A stretch of 64,000 bases of DNA from Psoroptes ovis (lineage: Eukaryota > Arthropoda > Arachnida > Sarcoptiformes > Psoroptidae): NCBI GenBank assembly GCA_002943765.1, contig PQWQ01000004.1:186001-250000 (forward strand), given 5' to 3'. This document shows, piece after piece, positions 1 to 12,078 of this stretch. Numbering within the stretch: position 1 is the stretch's first letter; each line of letters begins with the position of its first letter. The translations under genes were made by a program, and so were the position numbers. The notes under the pieces are model-generated. The model did not search any database. It was given only the letters and a program-made list of their open reading frames with translations, and was not told the origin of the DNA.

Positions 1-2403
1 GTGAAACATTACAATTTATGCGTGATGATATTCTAGAACAAGCAGCCAATTATCAATTCAGTAATCCATTATTTAATCAAACTGATCATCAAACAATGGT
101 ATCGGCCAATGAAATGAAACAATGTGCCGAAGAGATACATGATTTTGTATTTATGACATTAAATCGTGCCATTGCCATCAAGCTGATTAGTTCGGTTGAT
201 ATTATGCGTGAAAGTTTCATCGGTAAGTTAAGATTTTTGATTAAGAAATAGATTTGAATAACAATTATTATTCATCAAATGCCAGGTACATTACAACGAT
301 GTTTAAAACAATTAGAAGAATATAGACAAAAACGTGATAATTTAGGTATCGGTGGCATTAATAATAATAATAATAATCATTATCATCAAAATTTTGGACA
401 GCAAAAAGCACAGATTCCAACTGGAAAACAAAAAGATGATGTGGATAATAATAATTTAAAAATTGTTCCTTTGAATCAAAAAGTAATAAATGGACATGTT
501 CCAAATCAAATGAATGTAATCACTAATCATCATCAACGTGTACAAGAAGAAAAGATTGATTTTGCTTTATCACGTTTGTTGAATTTAGCATATTCAATTG
601 AAATCAATGCTAATAGCTGTTCATCAATGTTGCGAATATTTTGGGAAAAAATGAAAAATTTCTTTTTGATATTCAGTGTTGTTGCATGGAAACAAACATG
701 TCGTATTGATGCCGATTGGAAACGAAAAATATCATCGGATTTATTAGATAATTTATCCGAAACAAAATTAGCTAAATGTATTTGTACACAATTCAGAGAT
801 AAATTGAAAATGGCACATGAAACATTTGTAAATTCATTGGTTAATCTCGGTATGTTGGCATTATTTCAAATGATTTAGGTTATGATTTAATTTATTCTCA
901 TTCTTTTCTGACTAGAATCAACATTAGTGAGTCGTTTAAAAGAAATTGATCATCGCCGCCAACAAGTACGAAAAAATGATGCACCATTATTTGCAAGGTT
1001 AGCATTAGAATCGACATCATTCATCGATGCAATATTGTATGGCTCACCTGAATTAGGCAAAGAAATTGGTCGCGGACAATATGGTGTGGTATTTTCGGCC
1101 AAGAAAAGTTGGGGCAATTATTCTAGAATAGCCGTTAAATCGATTATGATTTGTGATGAAAAACATTGGAATGATTTAGCAATGGAATTTTATTATACAC
1201 GATCATTGCCTGAAACCGATAGAATTGTACAAATACGTGGTTCAATAATTGAACATAATTATAATGGTGCATCTTCATATGTTTATTTAATTATGGAACG
1301 AATGGTTCGTGATCTGTATGTTGGATTGAAATCTGGCATCGAATGGCTACAACGTTTACAAATAGCATTGGATGTTGTACATGGATTAAGATTTTTGCAT
1401 AATCATGGATTAATACATCGTGATATTAAGCTGAAAAATGTTTTATTAGATAAATATAATCGTGCCAAAATCACTGATTTAGGTTTCTGTAAATCTGAAG
1501 TGATGATTTCTGGCAGTATTGTTGGCACACCAATTCATATGGCACCTGAAGTATTTGCTGGTAAATATGATTCAATGGTCGATGTTTATGCTTTTGGTAT
1601 TTTATTCTGGTATATTTGTGCTGGTTCGGTTGAATTGCCACAAATATTTGAACAATGTCATAATAAAGATCATTTATGGATTGCTGTTAAAAAAGGTATG
1701 TGCTTTCAATACGAACATGAATATCTTTTTAATTCATAAAATTCTCATTTCCCGATTAGGACTAAGACCAGAAAAATTGCCCATATTCGATGATGAATGT
1801 TTCAATCTAATGGAACGTTGTTGGGCTGGTGATCCATGTAAACGTGCATTATTAGGTGAAGTTGAAGAAACATTGCTTTATATTAAAATGCGTTATGAAC
1901 GTGAATATTACACCAGTAATGCATCGAATCCGAATAGAGTGAATAATACCAACATCAATGACAGTGTTGTTAATAAAAAAATTATTGCCAAGAAATTTCT
2001 ACCACGTTCAAAACGGTTATCAGTACAAGAACATCAATCGGCTCGACCACTGAATAATGATATCAATAATAATAATGCACAAATAATACCACCACAACAA
2101 CAACAACAACAGCAATCATCATCATCATCATCATCACCACAGCCACAAACATCATCATTACAAAAACAACAACAGCAGCGACAATCATTACCAGAGCTAT
2201 CACCGAAAAACAGTGAACAACAACAATCGGAGCAGGAACAGCCAAGAAAATTATCAATCAAAAATAATGACTTGAATTTAGAATTACAATTAATTAATCA
2301 TGATAAAATTAATAATGATAATAATAACGATGATAATGTCAATACTGATAGTAATAATAATCATAACAACAACAATGAAAGCATTGTAACGGCAATGGTT
2401 TAA
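1..2403 (+). CDS. DSTYK: DSTYK-like dual serine/threonine and tyrosine protein kinase, 5'-truncated
   Basis: Four exons are visible: 1-222, 286-849, 916-1695 and 1760-2403 (stop TAA), giving about 735 residues with the N-terminus lost at the window edge. All three introns are 63-66 bp, GT-AG, and join in frame, each splitting a codon after its first base. The kinase domain lies mostly in exon 3: P-loop GRGQYG (about visible residue 313), the lysine of AVKSI (336), catalytic HRDIKLKN (Asp 431), DLG instead of the usual DFG (449, a known DSTYK feature), then GTPIHMAPE. The phrases DEKHWNDLA and KITDLGFCK are close to vertebrate DSTYK (RIPK5), so orthology is well supported. The upstream helical region containing SVDIMRESFIG also fits DSTYK. 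After the kinase fold the protein continues for about 150 residues of Gln/Ser/Asn-rich sequence, which the vertebrate protein lacks as far as I recall. The family is linked to FGF/ERK signalling and cell death; the substrate here is unknown. Confidence 0.93.
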
Positions 2404-3218
2404 ACAATCATATTCTCTCATTTTCATTACTTTAAAATTTTAATTTCAAACAAAAAAAAACTTCATTTCATTTTTATTTATTCACAGAGATTATAACCTT
2501 TTTTAAAAAAAAAAATATTTCTCATACATACAATGCATATATGAATATATATATTTCGACCAAAGATTATTATTTTTTTTTTTTACAGAAATAAATACAC
2601 ACACACATATATATATTGAATTATGTGAGAGCATTTATTCTTTTATTTTTATTATTAATAATTTACCTGTTAAATATTATTATTATTATTATTATTAATT
2701 TTTTTTGCAGTAATAATTTACACGTATCATATATGAATACAAATGAGAGAGAGAAAGAGATATGTGTGTTTAAATAACACGTGTTTAAGCAACACATGAG
2801 TAGATTTAGATTTGATTTGATTTGATTTGATTCGATTCAATCCAATCAATCAATCATAAACATTTAATCGATTAATCCCAAACAAACTAATGATCCCATG
2901 AACATATTGATCTATTCGAATGTTTTATTGTTTATCTTTTTTTTTTTTTTTTAAATATTTTCCTTAATTTTAAATTTTTCATTTTACCATTTGAATTCTA
3001 CTACTACTATTCCACCATTTTTTTTTAATAATTATTTTTTCGATTTAATTAATTCTTTCTTTAATTAAATTAATTAAAAATTTGAATATTGATTAATTAA
3101 TTAAAAGTTTGTGAACAAATTTAAAAAGTGTTTGAAAATTTTGAGAGAAAAAAGTAAAAAAAAAAAAATTCTATCTAAAATAAATAAAATTATTATTAAT
3201 TTGATTTTTGATTCGCTA
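2404..3218. other. convergent 3' intergenic region between the kinase and T-box genes
   Basis: These 815 bp must hold both 3' UTRs, since the genes converge. They contain T-tracts, an ATT run (2675-2697), a GATTT pentamer run (2803-2836) and TTAATTAA-type palindromes near 3050-3110. No open frame here looks coding. Confidence 0.7.
2590..2595 (+). terminator. candidate polyadenylation signal for the kinase gene
   Basis: An AATAAA lies 187 bp after the kinase stop codon and is followed by a short CA run and a T/G-rich stretch. It is the first such hexamer after the stop. The cleavage site cannot be placed without transcript data. Confidence 0.4.
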
Positions 3219-6200
3219 TTACGTTTCATCACCGGTCATTTCTTGTTGTTGTTGTTGTTGATGATGATGATGATCATCGATTAATGATAATTCATTATTG
3301 TTCAATGCCCTAAGCCTTTTGGATGATAATGATTTGATCGATTCAATGGTTGTTGATGTTGTCAATGGTTTCGTTGTTGTTGTTGTTGTTGTTGTTTTCA
3401 TGGCTGTCATTGTATTTGATAATGGAGATAATGGTTCAGTAATTGATGATGATGCTAAAGATGAAGAAGATGGCAATAATCCATAGTTTTGCCATGATAA
3501 ATTATTAGTATCATTGCTCATTTCACTGCCATTAGCAATCATTGTTGACCATGCTGTCGATGATGATGATTGTGAATGGCTCCATGATGATTGCTGTTGT
3601 TGTGATGATGGTGTAATCAATAGTTTAGTCAAATGTGACATCGAAGTATCATTAGATTCGATAATTTTAATTTTATTCAAATCCGATGCCGGTATTGATT
3701 GGTGCTGCTGAATATTTTCAATGGCATCTTCATGGTCATTTTCATTGCGATCAACAGCACTGTCTAATACAGCATTTTCAGCATCAATGCGATTCATTAA
3801 TGACCATGTCGATTGTTGCTGGGATTGTGAACCATGAAATTGTTGATACTGATAACCTATTGCTGAACATGTTGCTGATGTTGTTAGCGTCGGATAATTC
3901 ACATCACTACTAGCACCACTAACACTATTAAAGTATGCATATGGTGATTGAAAATTGGCGAATAATTCATTTGCCACTTGTTGCTGATGCTGTGGTGGTT
4001 GATCTATCGACATGGTTGCTGCCGCTGATGATGATGATGATGATGATGCAGACATTGAACATAGATAATTAGATGAATGATGATAATATGATGATGGACA
4101 ATATGATTGATTTGCATTGGAATTATTATTATTATTACTATTAGGCCAAAATGATGCAGTATGATCGAATATATTGTTTTGATTCAAATATCCACTATTA
4201 CAGTTGGATTGATCGATCATATTTGGTGATGTTTGATGATTATGATGATAATTATTATGGCTATTAATTATTAATTGATTTTCATCAAACATCCATGGTT
4301 GATAGTGATGATGACTATGCGGATAATATGTAGATGATGATGATGTAGTAGTTGTTAATGGAGCTGTTGTTGATTGTGTAAATGAAGATATTGCCGAAGA
4401 TGCGGTCGTTTTAAGAGGTGATGGCACAATTGTTAATGATTTATCTGTCAATGGTTGATTATCTGCATTATTATTATTAACTATCATCGAAGAAGACGAT
4501 GAAGATGATGATACTGATGTTAATGGTGGTGATGTCGATGATGATGGTAATAGCGATTGTGATAATGTTGTGGTCGAAATAGCTAACGTTGCTGTTGTAG
4601 CTGATAATGTTTTCGATATTGTCGATTCACTAGTCGTTATGATGGCACCGGTATTTATCCGTGGATAATGCTGCTGCTGTGAGCTACTATAAAATGGTGA
4701 AGATGAATAATGGGTTTGACTATAACTTTGTTGTTGTTGTTGCTGCGATTGCTGGTCATAAAATGATGCGGATTGATATTGCGATTGTTGATGATGATGA
4801 TGATGATGATTATATGATTGTTGATTGTTGTTGCCACTAAAAACACTGCTACTGCTCATGTTTGTTACTGTTGTCGACACTGTCGTTGCGGCAGTCATTG
4901 GTTTTTCCCGAATATCTTGAAATGCTTTTGCGAACGGGTTATAGCGAATTTTCAAATGTGTAACATCTTCATTTTGATATGCAGTGACAGCAATGAATTG
5001 TGTTTCTTTGAATGTATATGTTATTATCTTGTTACCACCACAAAATGAATCGATACAATCTTTGTTATTATGATTAATTGATTTTTCAACTGATCCATTT
5101 GATGAATCAATTGCATTTGATGATGATCGTTGATTGCTGCTTATTTCATTGCTTTCTTGCCTTATGGCTGCTTTATTTTGCTGCGTTTGTTGTTGATATA
5201 ATGATTTTGACAGTGCACATAATGCATCCATTTTTAATTTTGGTGATGGTTGTATGATTGATGATCCTGTTGATGCTACTGTCGAAGCCATTTTTGATGA
5301 AGTGGATACTGCTGATGAAGATGATGGTGATGAGGATGAAGTCGATGATGATGATGATGAGAATAAAGGTGTCGATGGTGTCAGTGATGATGATAACAAT
5401 GTTCCAATATTATTACCATTCGATTCAATGCGTACAATATGTATTCTTGGCTGATATTTATGCAATGAATTCAATACAACCTTTGAATTTCAGGTACAAA
5501 AAAAAAGAAATTGATTGAAAATAATGTTTTTGATGAATTTGATTTGATTAATATGTGCCAATCATTATTATTATAATTATTATAAAAAAAACTAAAAAAT
5601 TTTACCTTTTGCCAGCCTACCTGTCCTTGTTGTGTTGTTGGTTTATTTGTCAGTTTAACTTTTGTAAAGCTAACAATTTCTTTCATCCAATGTACACCGA
5701 AATTCGGTGAATCTGGATGTATATAAAATGTTTGCAAATTTTGAGGTGGTGGTTCTGATTTACCGCCAGCCACCCAATTACCATTCAAATATTTCCAACG
5801 ATGTGTACCTATTTGTACGAATTCCAGCACAATCGAATACATTGAATGCGATTCCAGACCATTGATTTGACAACGTATTAATGGAAACATACGTCGGCCA
5901 CCTTTGGTCACAATCATTTCATTATTTACATCACAAAAACGTTTCCATATTTCAATATCCATTAATTGTACATTAATTTGCCGATGTTCATGTTGATTGT
6001 TACTTGCTGTTGCTGTCGATGCTTTATTCGTTCTCAATGCCAATGGCGATTGATTTTTTGCGGTCACTGCGGACACCGTTGTCGTCAATGTACTCATCGA
6101 TGTTGTTGTTGTGATTGTTGATGGCATAATTGTAGCATCATAAGGATCTAATGCTGATAATTGATTCGATATTGTCGCTGCTGCTGATGATGATGATGAT

Positions 6201-6688
6201 GTCGATATTGCCAATGGTGAAGATGATAACGATGATGTTGGAGTCAAATTCGTTAACATTGTTGCCGATGATGATGATGCTGATGGTGATGAATAATTGG
6301 AATATTGTTGAACATAATGTTGATAATTTGTGGAATGTTGCTGTGGATAATAAATTGTTGAATCATATGCATTGCTGCTATTATTATGATTATTATAATT
6401 TGTATTCATTTTGTTATGATGATTATTGAAATCAATCAACGATTGTTGATAATAATCATTGGTATCATTTATTGAAATTGATGCATTTGTACTGTTGTTT
6501 GTTGTTGGCGTTGTTGATGAATAAAATGTATGATTATAATAATTATGTGTATCTATACTATTATGATAATAATAATGTGTTGTTGATGGATTTAATGATG
6601 CAGATAATACCGTGGCTGGGGTCGATGTTGGCGGTGTAGTAGTTGGGGACAATGTTGACGTTGCCGGTGTCGATGTTGGAGATGACAT
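3219..6688 (-). CDS. T: Brachyury/brachyenteron-like T-box transcription factor
   Basis: There are two exons on the minus strand: 6688-5621 (356 codons) and 5480-3219 (753 residues plus stop), 1109 residues in all. The intron (5481-5620) has donor CAG|GTAGGC and acceptor TTCAAAG|GTTGTA, phase 0, and restores the continuous motif GQVVLNSLHKYQPR. The start follows an in-frame TAA three codons upstream. The T-box starts near residue 238 (LMDIEIWKRF). Family hallmarks seen are NEMIVTKGGRRMFP, HRWKYLNGNWVAGGK, YIHPDSPNFGVHWMK, VSFTKVKLTNK, FIAVTAYQNEDVTHLKI and NPFAKAF, the last two in exon 2. LEFVQI before HRWKY and the whole first half of the domain most resemble insect brachyenteron and Brachyury rather than Tbx1/2/6. 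A Ser/Gln/Asn-rich insertion of about 130 residues (375-507) splits the domain. The flanking N- and C-terminal regions are low complexity with no motif I recognise. It is a DNA-binding nuclear regulator; in other animals it acts in posterior gut and mesoderm. Confidence 0.9.
5481..5620 (-). other. T: intron of the T-box gene
   Basis: This 140 bp GT-AG intron interrupts the T-box just before the LNSLHKY motif. A second possible donor (AAG|GTAAAA) lies 12 bp further in. Using it would add four residues (VGWQ-K type) to a motif that is invariant in the family, so the first donor is preferred. Confidence 0.8.
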
Positions 6689-7203
6689 TTTTTCTTAATT
6701 GATTAATTTTCGATCATTTCAAGAGGTTCAAATTAAAATTAAAAAAATTGTAAAAATTGAAAATTTTTCGATTGCTTACAGGTATTTACACACGAATATC
6801 TACAATATCTAAAATAATAAGTGGACTATCGTTCGAGAAATGAAAAAAAAAGCAGCAAAAACTTTTTGATGTATTTTTCATTTCAAATGTCTGAAAATGT
6901 ATGATGATGCATCCCCAAAAATGTGCGTAACCATCATCTACCAGTGTGAATTTTACATCCATTCATTCATTCATTCATTCATTCATTTCACTGCAGCCAA
7001 ATAGATTCGACATATAAAACAATACAATTTAAAATTTTTCACTTGTTGCCTCTGTCCATAATATATTGGCCAATATATACTTAATTTGTATTCATTTGCA
7101 TTCGTATACATTTGCATTGTGTGTATATGTAAATAAAGGAATATATTTGTTGGCCAATGTTTGACGAATGTAAAAATTTAAATAAATGTTTGCGTTTGAT
7201 TGG

Positions 7204-7326
7204 TACAAAGTTTAATGTTTTGTTTCGTAGTTTTAAAACTAAATTTCGTAATTTTATGACATGAAATTCCTTTCAAAACTACGAAAATTAACTTTAAAAT
7301 TCTGAATAAAAACTTTAAACCCTGTA
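7204..7326. mobile_element. MITE family B, copy 1
   Basis: A 123 bp inverted-repeat element. The left end starts TACAAAGTTTAA and the right end closes AAACTTTAAACCCTGTA. The arms contain TTTCGTAGTTTTAAAA and its complement AAAACTACGAAAATTAA. The TA at both tips fits a TA target duplication. There is no coding capacity. Confidence 0.8.
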
Positions 7327-8091
7327 AATTATAATAAAAAAAAATGTACAAAAGACTATATATATTCACAAATAGTTTGTACGTTTGTGTTCGTTCAATA
7401 TCTTCAATTGTTTTATTTTAAATATTTTTAGCTGTAAAATAAATTTCAATCATTATTTCATTTATGGATGTAATTCAAAATGGAATCCAAAAATCGATTG
7501 AAATCTTATCAATCAAATTTGGAGGGAACATTTGATTACTTTTGTTTTTTTTTCACTCATCCACATATACAGTATTTGGCCATTCATTTGATCATAAAAT
7601 AATTAATGTTTTTTGACAAATTGACTAATTGCTAAACAACAATTTGAATCGAATAAGTTTATGTTCAGGCAGCATCATTCATTGAAGACTTCAAACAAAC
7701 AAAAACCGGTGTCTCTTATGCATGCATTACAACCGAATAAATCTTGTATATACAAAATTCATAATACAAACGCGATATACACAAGAAGGATGTACGATGT
7801 CTTGTAATATTTGAATTCAAACATAAGATGGGCGTCATTCATTCATTCAATATTCAATTCAATCCATATATAAATGTTTAAACATTTGAAAGATGTTAAG
7901 ATGTTTACAGATGCTTGCAATTCGTTGGTGTGTGTGAGTATTCGTATATAGTTATTTTGTATCCTTCATTATTTAAATTTTGAAAATTGTAGCTGGTTGC
8001 GCCCATTTTTTTCTCCCAGTTCATGAATAGTCCACAACCAAAAGTAATATATCTTTCGATGTTTTTTTGGAAATGTACGAAAATCAATAAA

Positions 8092-8092
<1 letters not shown>

Positions 8093-8127
<35 letters not shown>
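8093..8127. repeat. CA dinucleotide microsatellite
   Basis: A pure CA run of about 17 units. It is one of many CA/GT tracts in the window and only a simple repeat. Confidence 0.95.
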
Positions 8128-8129
<2 letters not shown>

Positions 8130-10155
8130 ATACGAGATTGAGTAAAAAAGATTTATTCCAATCAAAATAATCAAAATCTTATCGAATGAATTCACCGATT
8201 CATTGAGAAAACTTTGATCCATTCTGTGCCAAAATAAATGCTTTTTTTCTGGACCAAATAAATAATAGATGCCAAAATCAATACATCTAGCAATACGTAT
8301 ACGTTCAATAATCTGTAAATCAAAAATTTAAATATATGAATAAAATAATTACAATTTTATTTTAAAGCGGTAAAAAAATTTTTTAAGAATTTTTTCTTCT
8401 TTGTTTTGTTTTATTTGAAATCTTTGATTTTCAGCCATTGAATATATTAGAATATCAAACATTATTATTATTATTATTATTTGGATGAACAACAACAAAT
8501 AATAATAATAATAATAATATTTATTATTATAATAATTACATAAGTACACAGCAAGCACAATTCGTAAAAAAAAACAACAATGAAATAACAAAAGGTAATA
8601 AAATTTCTATTTTCTTCTGTTGTTGTTGCTGTTGTTGTTGTTGTTATAAACACAGATAAAAATAAATGTAAATTGTTATTGTTTTTTTCGTTGTGTTTGT
8701 TCTTATAAAAAATCTTAATAATAAAATTTTTAAAAAAATGATGTTCAATTTGTTTCGGGGCCGTATTTTTCAAAAATAAAAATATATTGCTTTCGGACAC
8801 AATCACATACATAGATGATGATGATGATGATTATATTAAAATATTATCCAGCCAATGAAGCCGCCAATGTTCCGCCAAGCCAGTTGTTGTATTGATTTTT
8901 TCTTGAGAAATAAATTCAAATAAAAAAATTCAAGAAAATTTAAATCCAAATAACAATAATCTCAGCAGATATTTCTTAATGAAATAAAATAAGAAAATCA
9001 AAATTTAAAAAAAAACCCAAGGGAATCATTTTTCCGGAAAATATATATTTTTTTTCTTTGAAATCTATGAATTGAAAAATATATATTTCAATTTTTGAAA
9101 TTTATTTTTAAGAAAATTTTCATCTTAAAAAAATAAAATAAAATTCATTTAATTATTATTTACTTAAACATTTTTTTTTCTTTGAAAACATTTTCTTTAT
9201 TTATTTATTTATTTTATTCAAAGATTATTGATCAATAGTCAGTCAATTGATTGAATTGATTGATTGATTTGTATTTTGAATCATAATAAAACAAACATTG
9301 AAAATTTATTTTATGTTAAGCGAAATAAATAAAAAAAAATCAAAAGAATCTTGAAATTTTCTTTAAGTAAAAATTTTTGACAAACAAACACACACATGCA
9401 CAAAAAATTAAGCAATAAAAACCACCGAAAAGTAAGCAGAAATAATACTGTTGAATTTGAATTTTTTCAAATGCAAATATACCTGCTAAACACACACACA
9501 CACACACACACACACATATCGTTAACGCAAACACCGATATATAAATATAAATACACCTCGATTAAAACAATCAATCAATTGATTGATTGACCATCTTAGA
9601 AATGATAAAAAAGGTACCGAAAATAACCAAAAAAAAAGACAACAATTATTACATTTAGAAGAAAAAACAATATTCAATATTCTGATTTACCCAAATAATA
9701 AACAATACTTAAGATCAATATTTAAATTTTGGAATCATTGATTTCTTCATTATTATTATTATTATTATTCAACAACAATTTAACAATTTAACAATTTAAA
9801 AAAGCTAATAAACTTGACCAAACAATGTAAAATGATAATATTACATAATAGCCACTTCACTTTGATCGTTTGAAATTCAATACATGCTGCACACACACAC
9901 ACACACACACACATTATCATCATTGCATATATACAACAACATGACCATATATCTCTCTCTCTCTCTCTCTCGCCGGCCATTGAATTTCGGTTGATTGGGT
10001 TTCATTTCATTTCAAAAAAATAAAATAAAATAAAATTATTTAAATGACTTAAATGATTTTTTTTTCTTCACCTGATAATAAAATGTTTTCACTTGTCAAT
10101 TTTTTTCTTTTATTTTTAACATTTGCCGACAATCGACGAATTTTCAGGTAGAAAA

Positions 10156-10193
10156 AATTCAAAATTCAATCTTCAAAGATTGAATTTTGAATT
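10156..10193. repeat. perfect inverted repeat with 2-nt centre
   Basis: Arms 10156-10173 and 10176-10193 (18 bp each, AATTCAAAATTCAATCTT and its complement) are separated by only CA. Imperfect symmetry continues outward to TAGAAAAA / TTTTTCTA. It could extrude as a cruciform or fold as a hairpin if transcribed. Its function is unknown. Confidence 0.85.
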
Positions 10194-11250
10194 TTGATTT
10201 TTCTATTGAATATTATCTTTGAGAGATGTTTGTGTTGGTTGGTTGGTTGGTTGTTTGCTTGGTTGGAATATGTTGATGATGAGTTTATTTAATGGTAGAA
10301 AATCAAATAAAAAAAAACTAATAAAGAAATCCGAAATCGATGAACCACTGCTATTGTTTGATTGATTGATTGATTGATTGTAAAGATCAATCGAAATGGA
10401 TCAAATTAAATATATTTTTATTTTTTGGAAAAATCTAAACATCATTCATTGGACATCATTGAATAATATCGAATAGCATTTAGTAATAAATCGACAAACA
10501 AAATAAAATAAAATAGAAAAAAAGGTTAAAAATCTTATTAGGCTCTTCTTCGTTATTCGTGTTCGGCTCATCAACAACATCTAACATTTGAATTTTTGAA
10601 AATTTTCAAATTGTTCAATTGAATTATTCTTTATTTATTTATTTATTTATATTATTTCAGTGTGAAAATTATTATTATGAAAACACAAAGCCAATAATAA
10701 TAATAATGATTCGTCAATAATAATTTTCATGTATAAAAAAAAAAATATTCGAAAAAAAAGTACCAATATTTACCGACAAAATTCATACAGAAACTCTTTG
10801 AACACTGAAATTTAACATTTTCCATGCATTCATTTTCTTCATCGCTTAATGTATATGTTACCTTTGACTAGACGATTGGCGCCACACACAATGTTTTCAA
10901 TGTTTGTGTGTGTGTGTGTGTGCTGAAGCCATTTGTTGCATCTTTTTTTTCAAGAATTGAATTCGATGAAAATTTGTAACAATGTAACAATAAAATGTAA
11001 TTTGGGAAAAATATTTATAAATTGTATATTCAATGATAATCACATGATTTATAAAATAAAAAAAAATGGCATAAATTCAATAATTGAAATAGAAATAATT
11101 GATTTTTTTATGTGTATTCCTTAATTTAATGAATGAATGAATAAATGAATGAATCAATCGTTAATTCAGTAGTCTTCGTCAAAAAAAGTATGAAAAATTG
11201 CAAACATTTTTTAATGTGGGAATTTTTTTTCACATGATGAAATATTGCCA

Positions 11251-11311
11251 CATCAATCTATGATGTTTGAGGAATATATATATGTATGTTCAAACATTAT
11301 AGATTGAGATG
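11251..11311. repeat. imperfect hairpin resembling a small-RNA precursor
   Basis: Left arm 11251-11270 and right arm 11290-11311 pair over about 20 bp. There is one two-base bulge, one position that would be G:U in RNA, and a 19-nt AT-rich loop. Size and geometry fit a pre-miRNA-like hairpin. I do not recognise the arm sequence as a known miRNA family, and AT-rich DNA yields such folds by chance. Confidence 0.4.
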
Positions 11312-11989
11312 CCATGGTCGAAACATATGAACATCAATTATTATAAATAATAATAATAATGATTATGATTATGATTATAATTTAATGTGTATTCATATTT
11401 TTTGAATATTTGAATGATTATTGTTGTTTGAAAATTTGAATTTAATTTGAATATGAGAAAAACAATTGAAATTGACCAATAAATTTTTCAATGAAATCAT
11501 TTTTGTTTTTTTTATTCAAAAATGAATTTGAATGCCGACTTATTATCATTATTTATTTATCGACGAGGTCAAAATGAAAAAGGGTCGAACCGATTATTAT
11601 TGTCAGTAATTTTTTTGTTTTGTTTTTGACCCTTTTTTTTCACTTACAAATAAAGACAAGTTTGAGGCAACGTAAGATGCTGCACACATATAAAAAATTC
11701 TATTGTTGTCTATGATCGTGTCTAGCCAAAAACAAAGAAACATTATAATAATATTCTAATATTATTATTATTATTATCATTGTTATTATTTCGATTGAAT
11801 TTTTTTTTTTGTTTTGTTTAGTTTTGTTGTGCAGGGTGTTTTCAGAAAATTGATTATTTTTGCCAATTTGTGCTACAAATTGTGCACTTGTTTTTTTTTT
11901 TGTTTTTTTGTATTCCATAGTTTTTGAATGGGCAATTCAATATATACACAAATATTTTTAAATAAATAAATACATACAAAATGTATATA

Positions 11990-12078
11990 AATATTAGGTT
12001 GTCCCATAAGTTCTTGTCGTTTTTCAAATGAAAAAAAAATTCAAAAAATGGCAAGAACTTATGGGACAACCTAATATT
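11990..12078. mobile_element. MITE family A, copy 1 (mariner-like ends)
   Basis: The arms are 27 bp and perfectly inverted (AATATTAGGTTGTCCCATAA followed by GTTCTTG, and the complement), around a short A-rich centre. The TA-flanked TTAGGTTGTCC tips resemble Tc1/mariner-type termini. This is the best-preserved copy in the window. Confidence 0.85.

Larger units (their letters stand above)
6689..11989. other. gene desert, part 1: upstream of the T-box gene
   Basis: No coding exon can be supported here. The first few hundred bases should contain the T-box 5' UTR and promoter, but no core motif is clear. Contents: ATTC run (6959-6987), a family B MITE (7204-7326), CA repeat (8093-8127), ATT/AAT runs (8461-8520), CA repeats (9490-9516, 9890-9912), TC repeat (9951-9971), a perfect palindrome (10156-10193) and an imperfect hairpin (11251-11311). 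Open frames in this stretch are microsatellite or A/T-tract translations. Confidence 0.7.

Noticed and set aside
5028..5426. The T-box insertion as an unspliced intron
   Set aside because: The frame is open for about 400 bp, composition equals the rest of the protein, and the donor (GGTAAT near the start) and acceptor (AACAAG) tried are of different phases. Kept as an insertion, with RNA evidence needed.
8477..8812. 111-codon minus-strand frame
   Set aside because: Made of translated ATT/AAT/TTG repeats; no motif.
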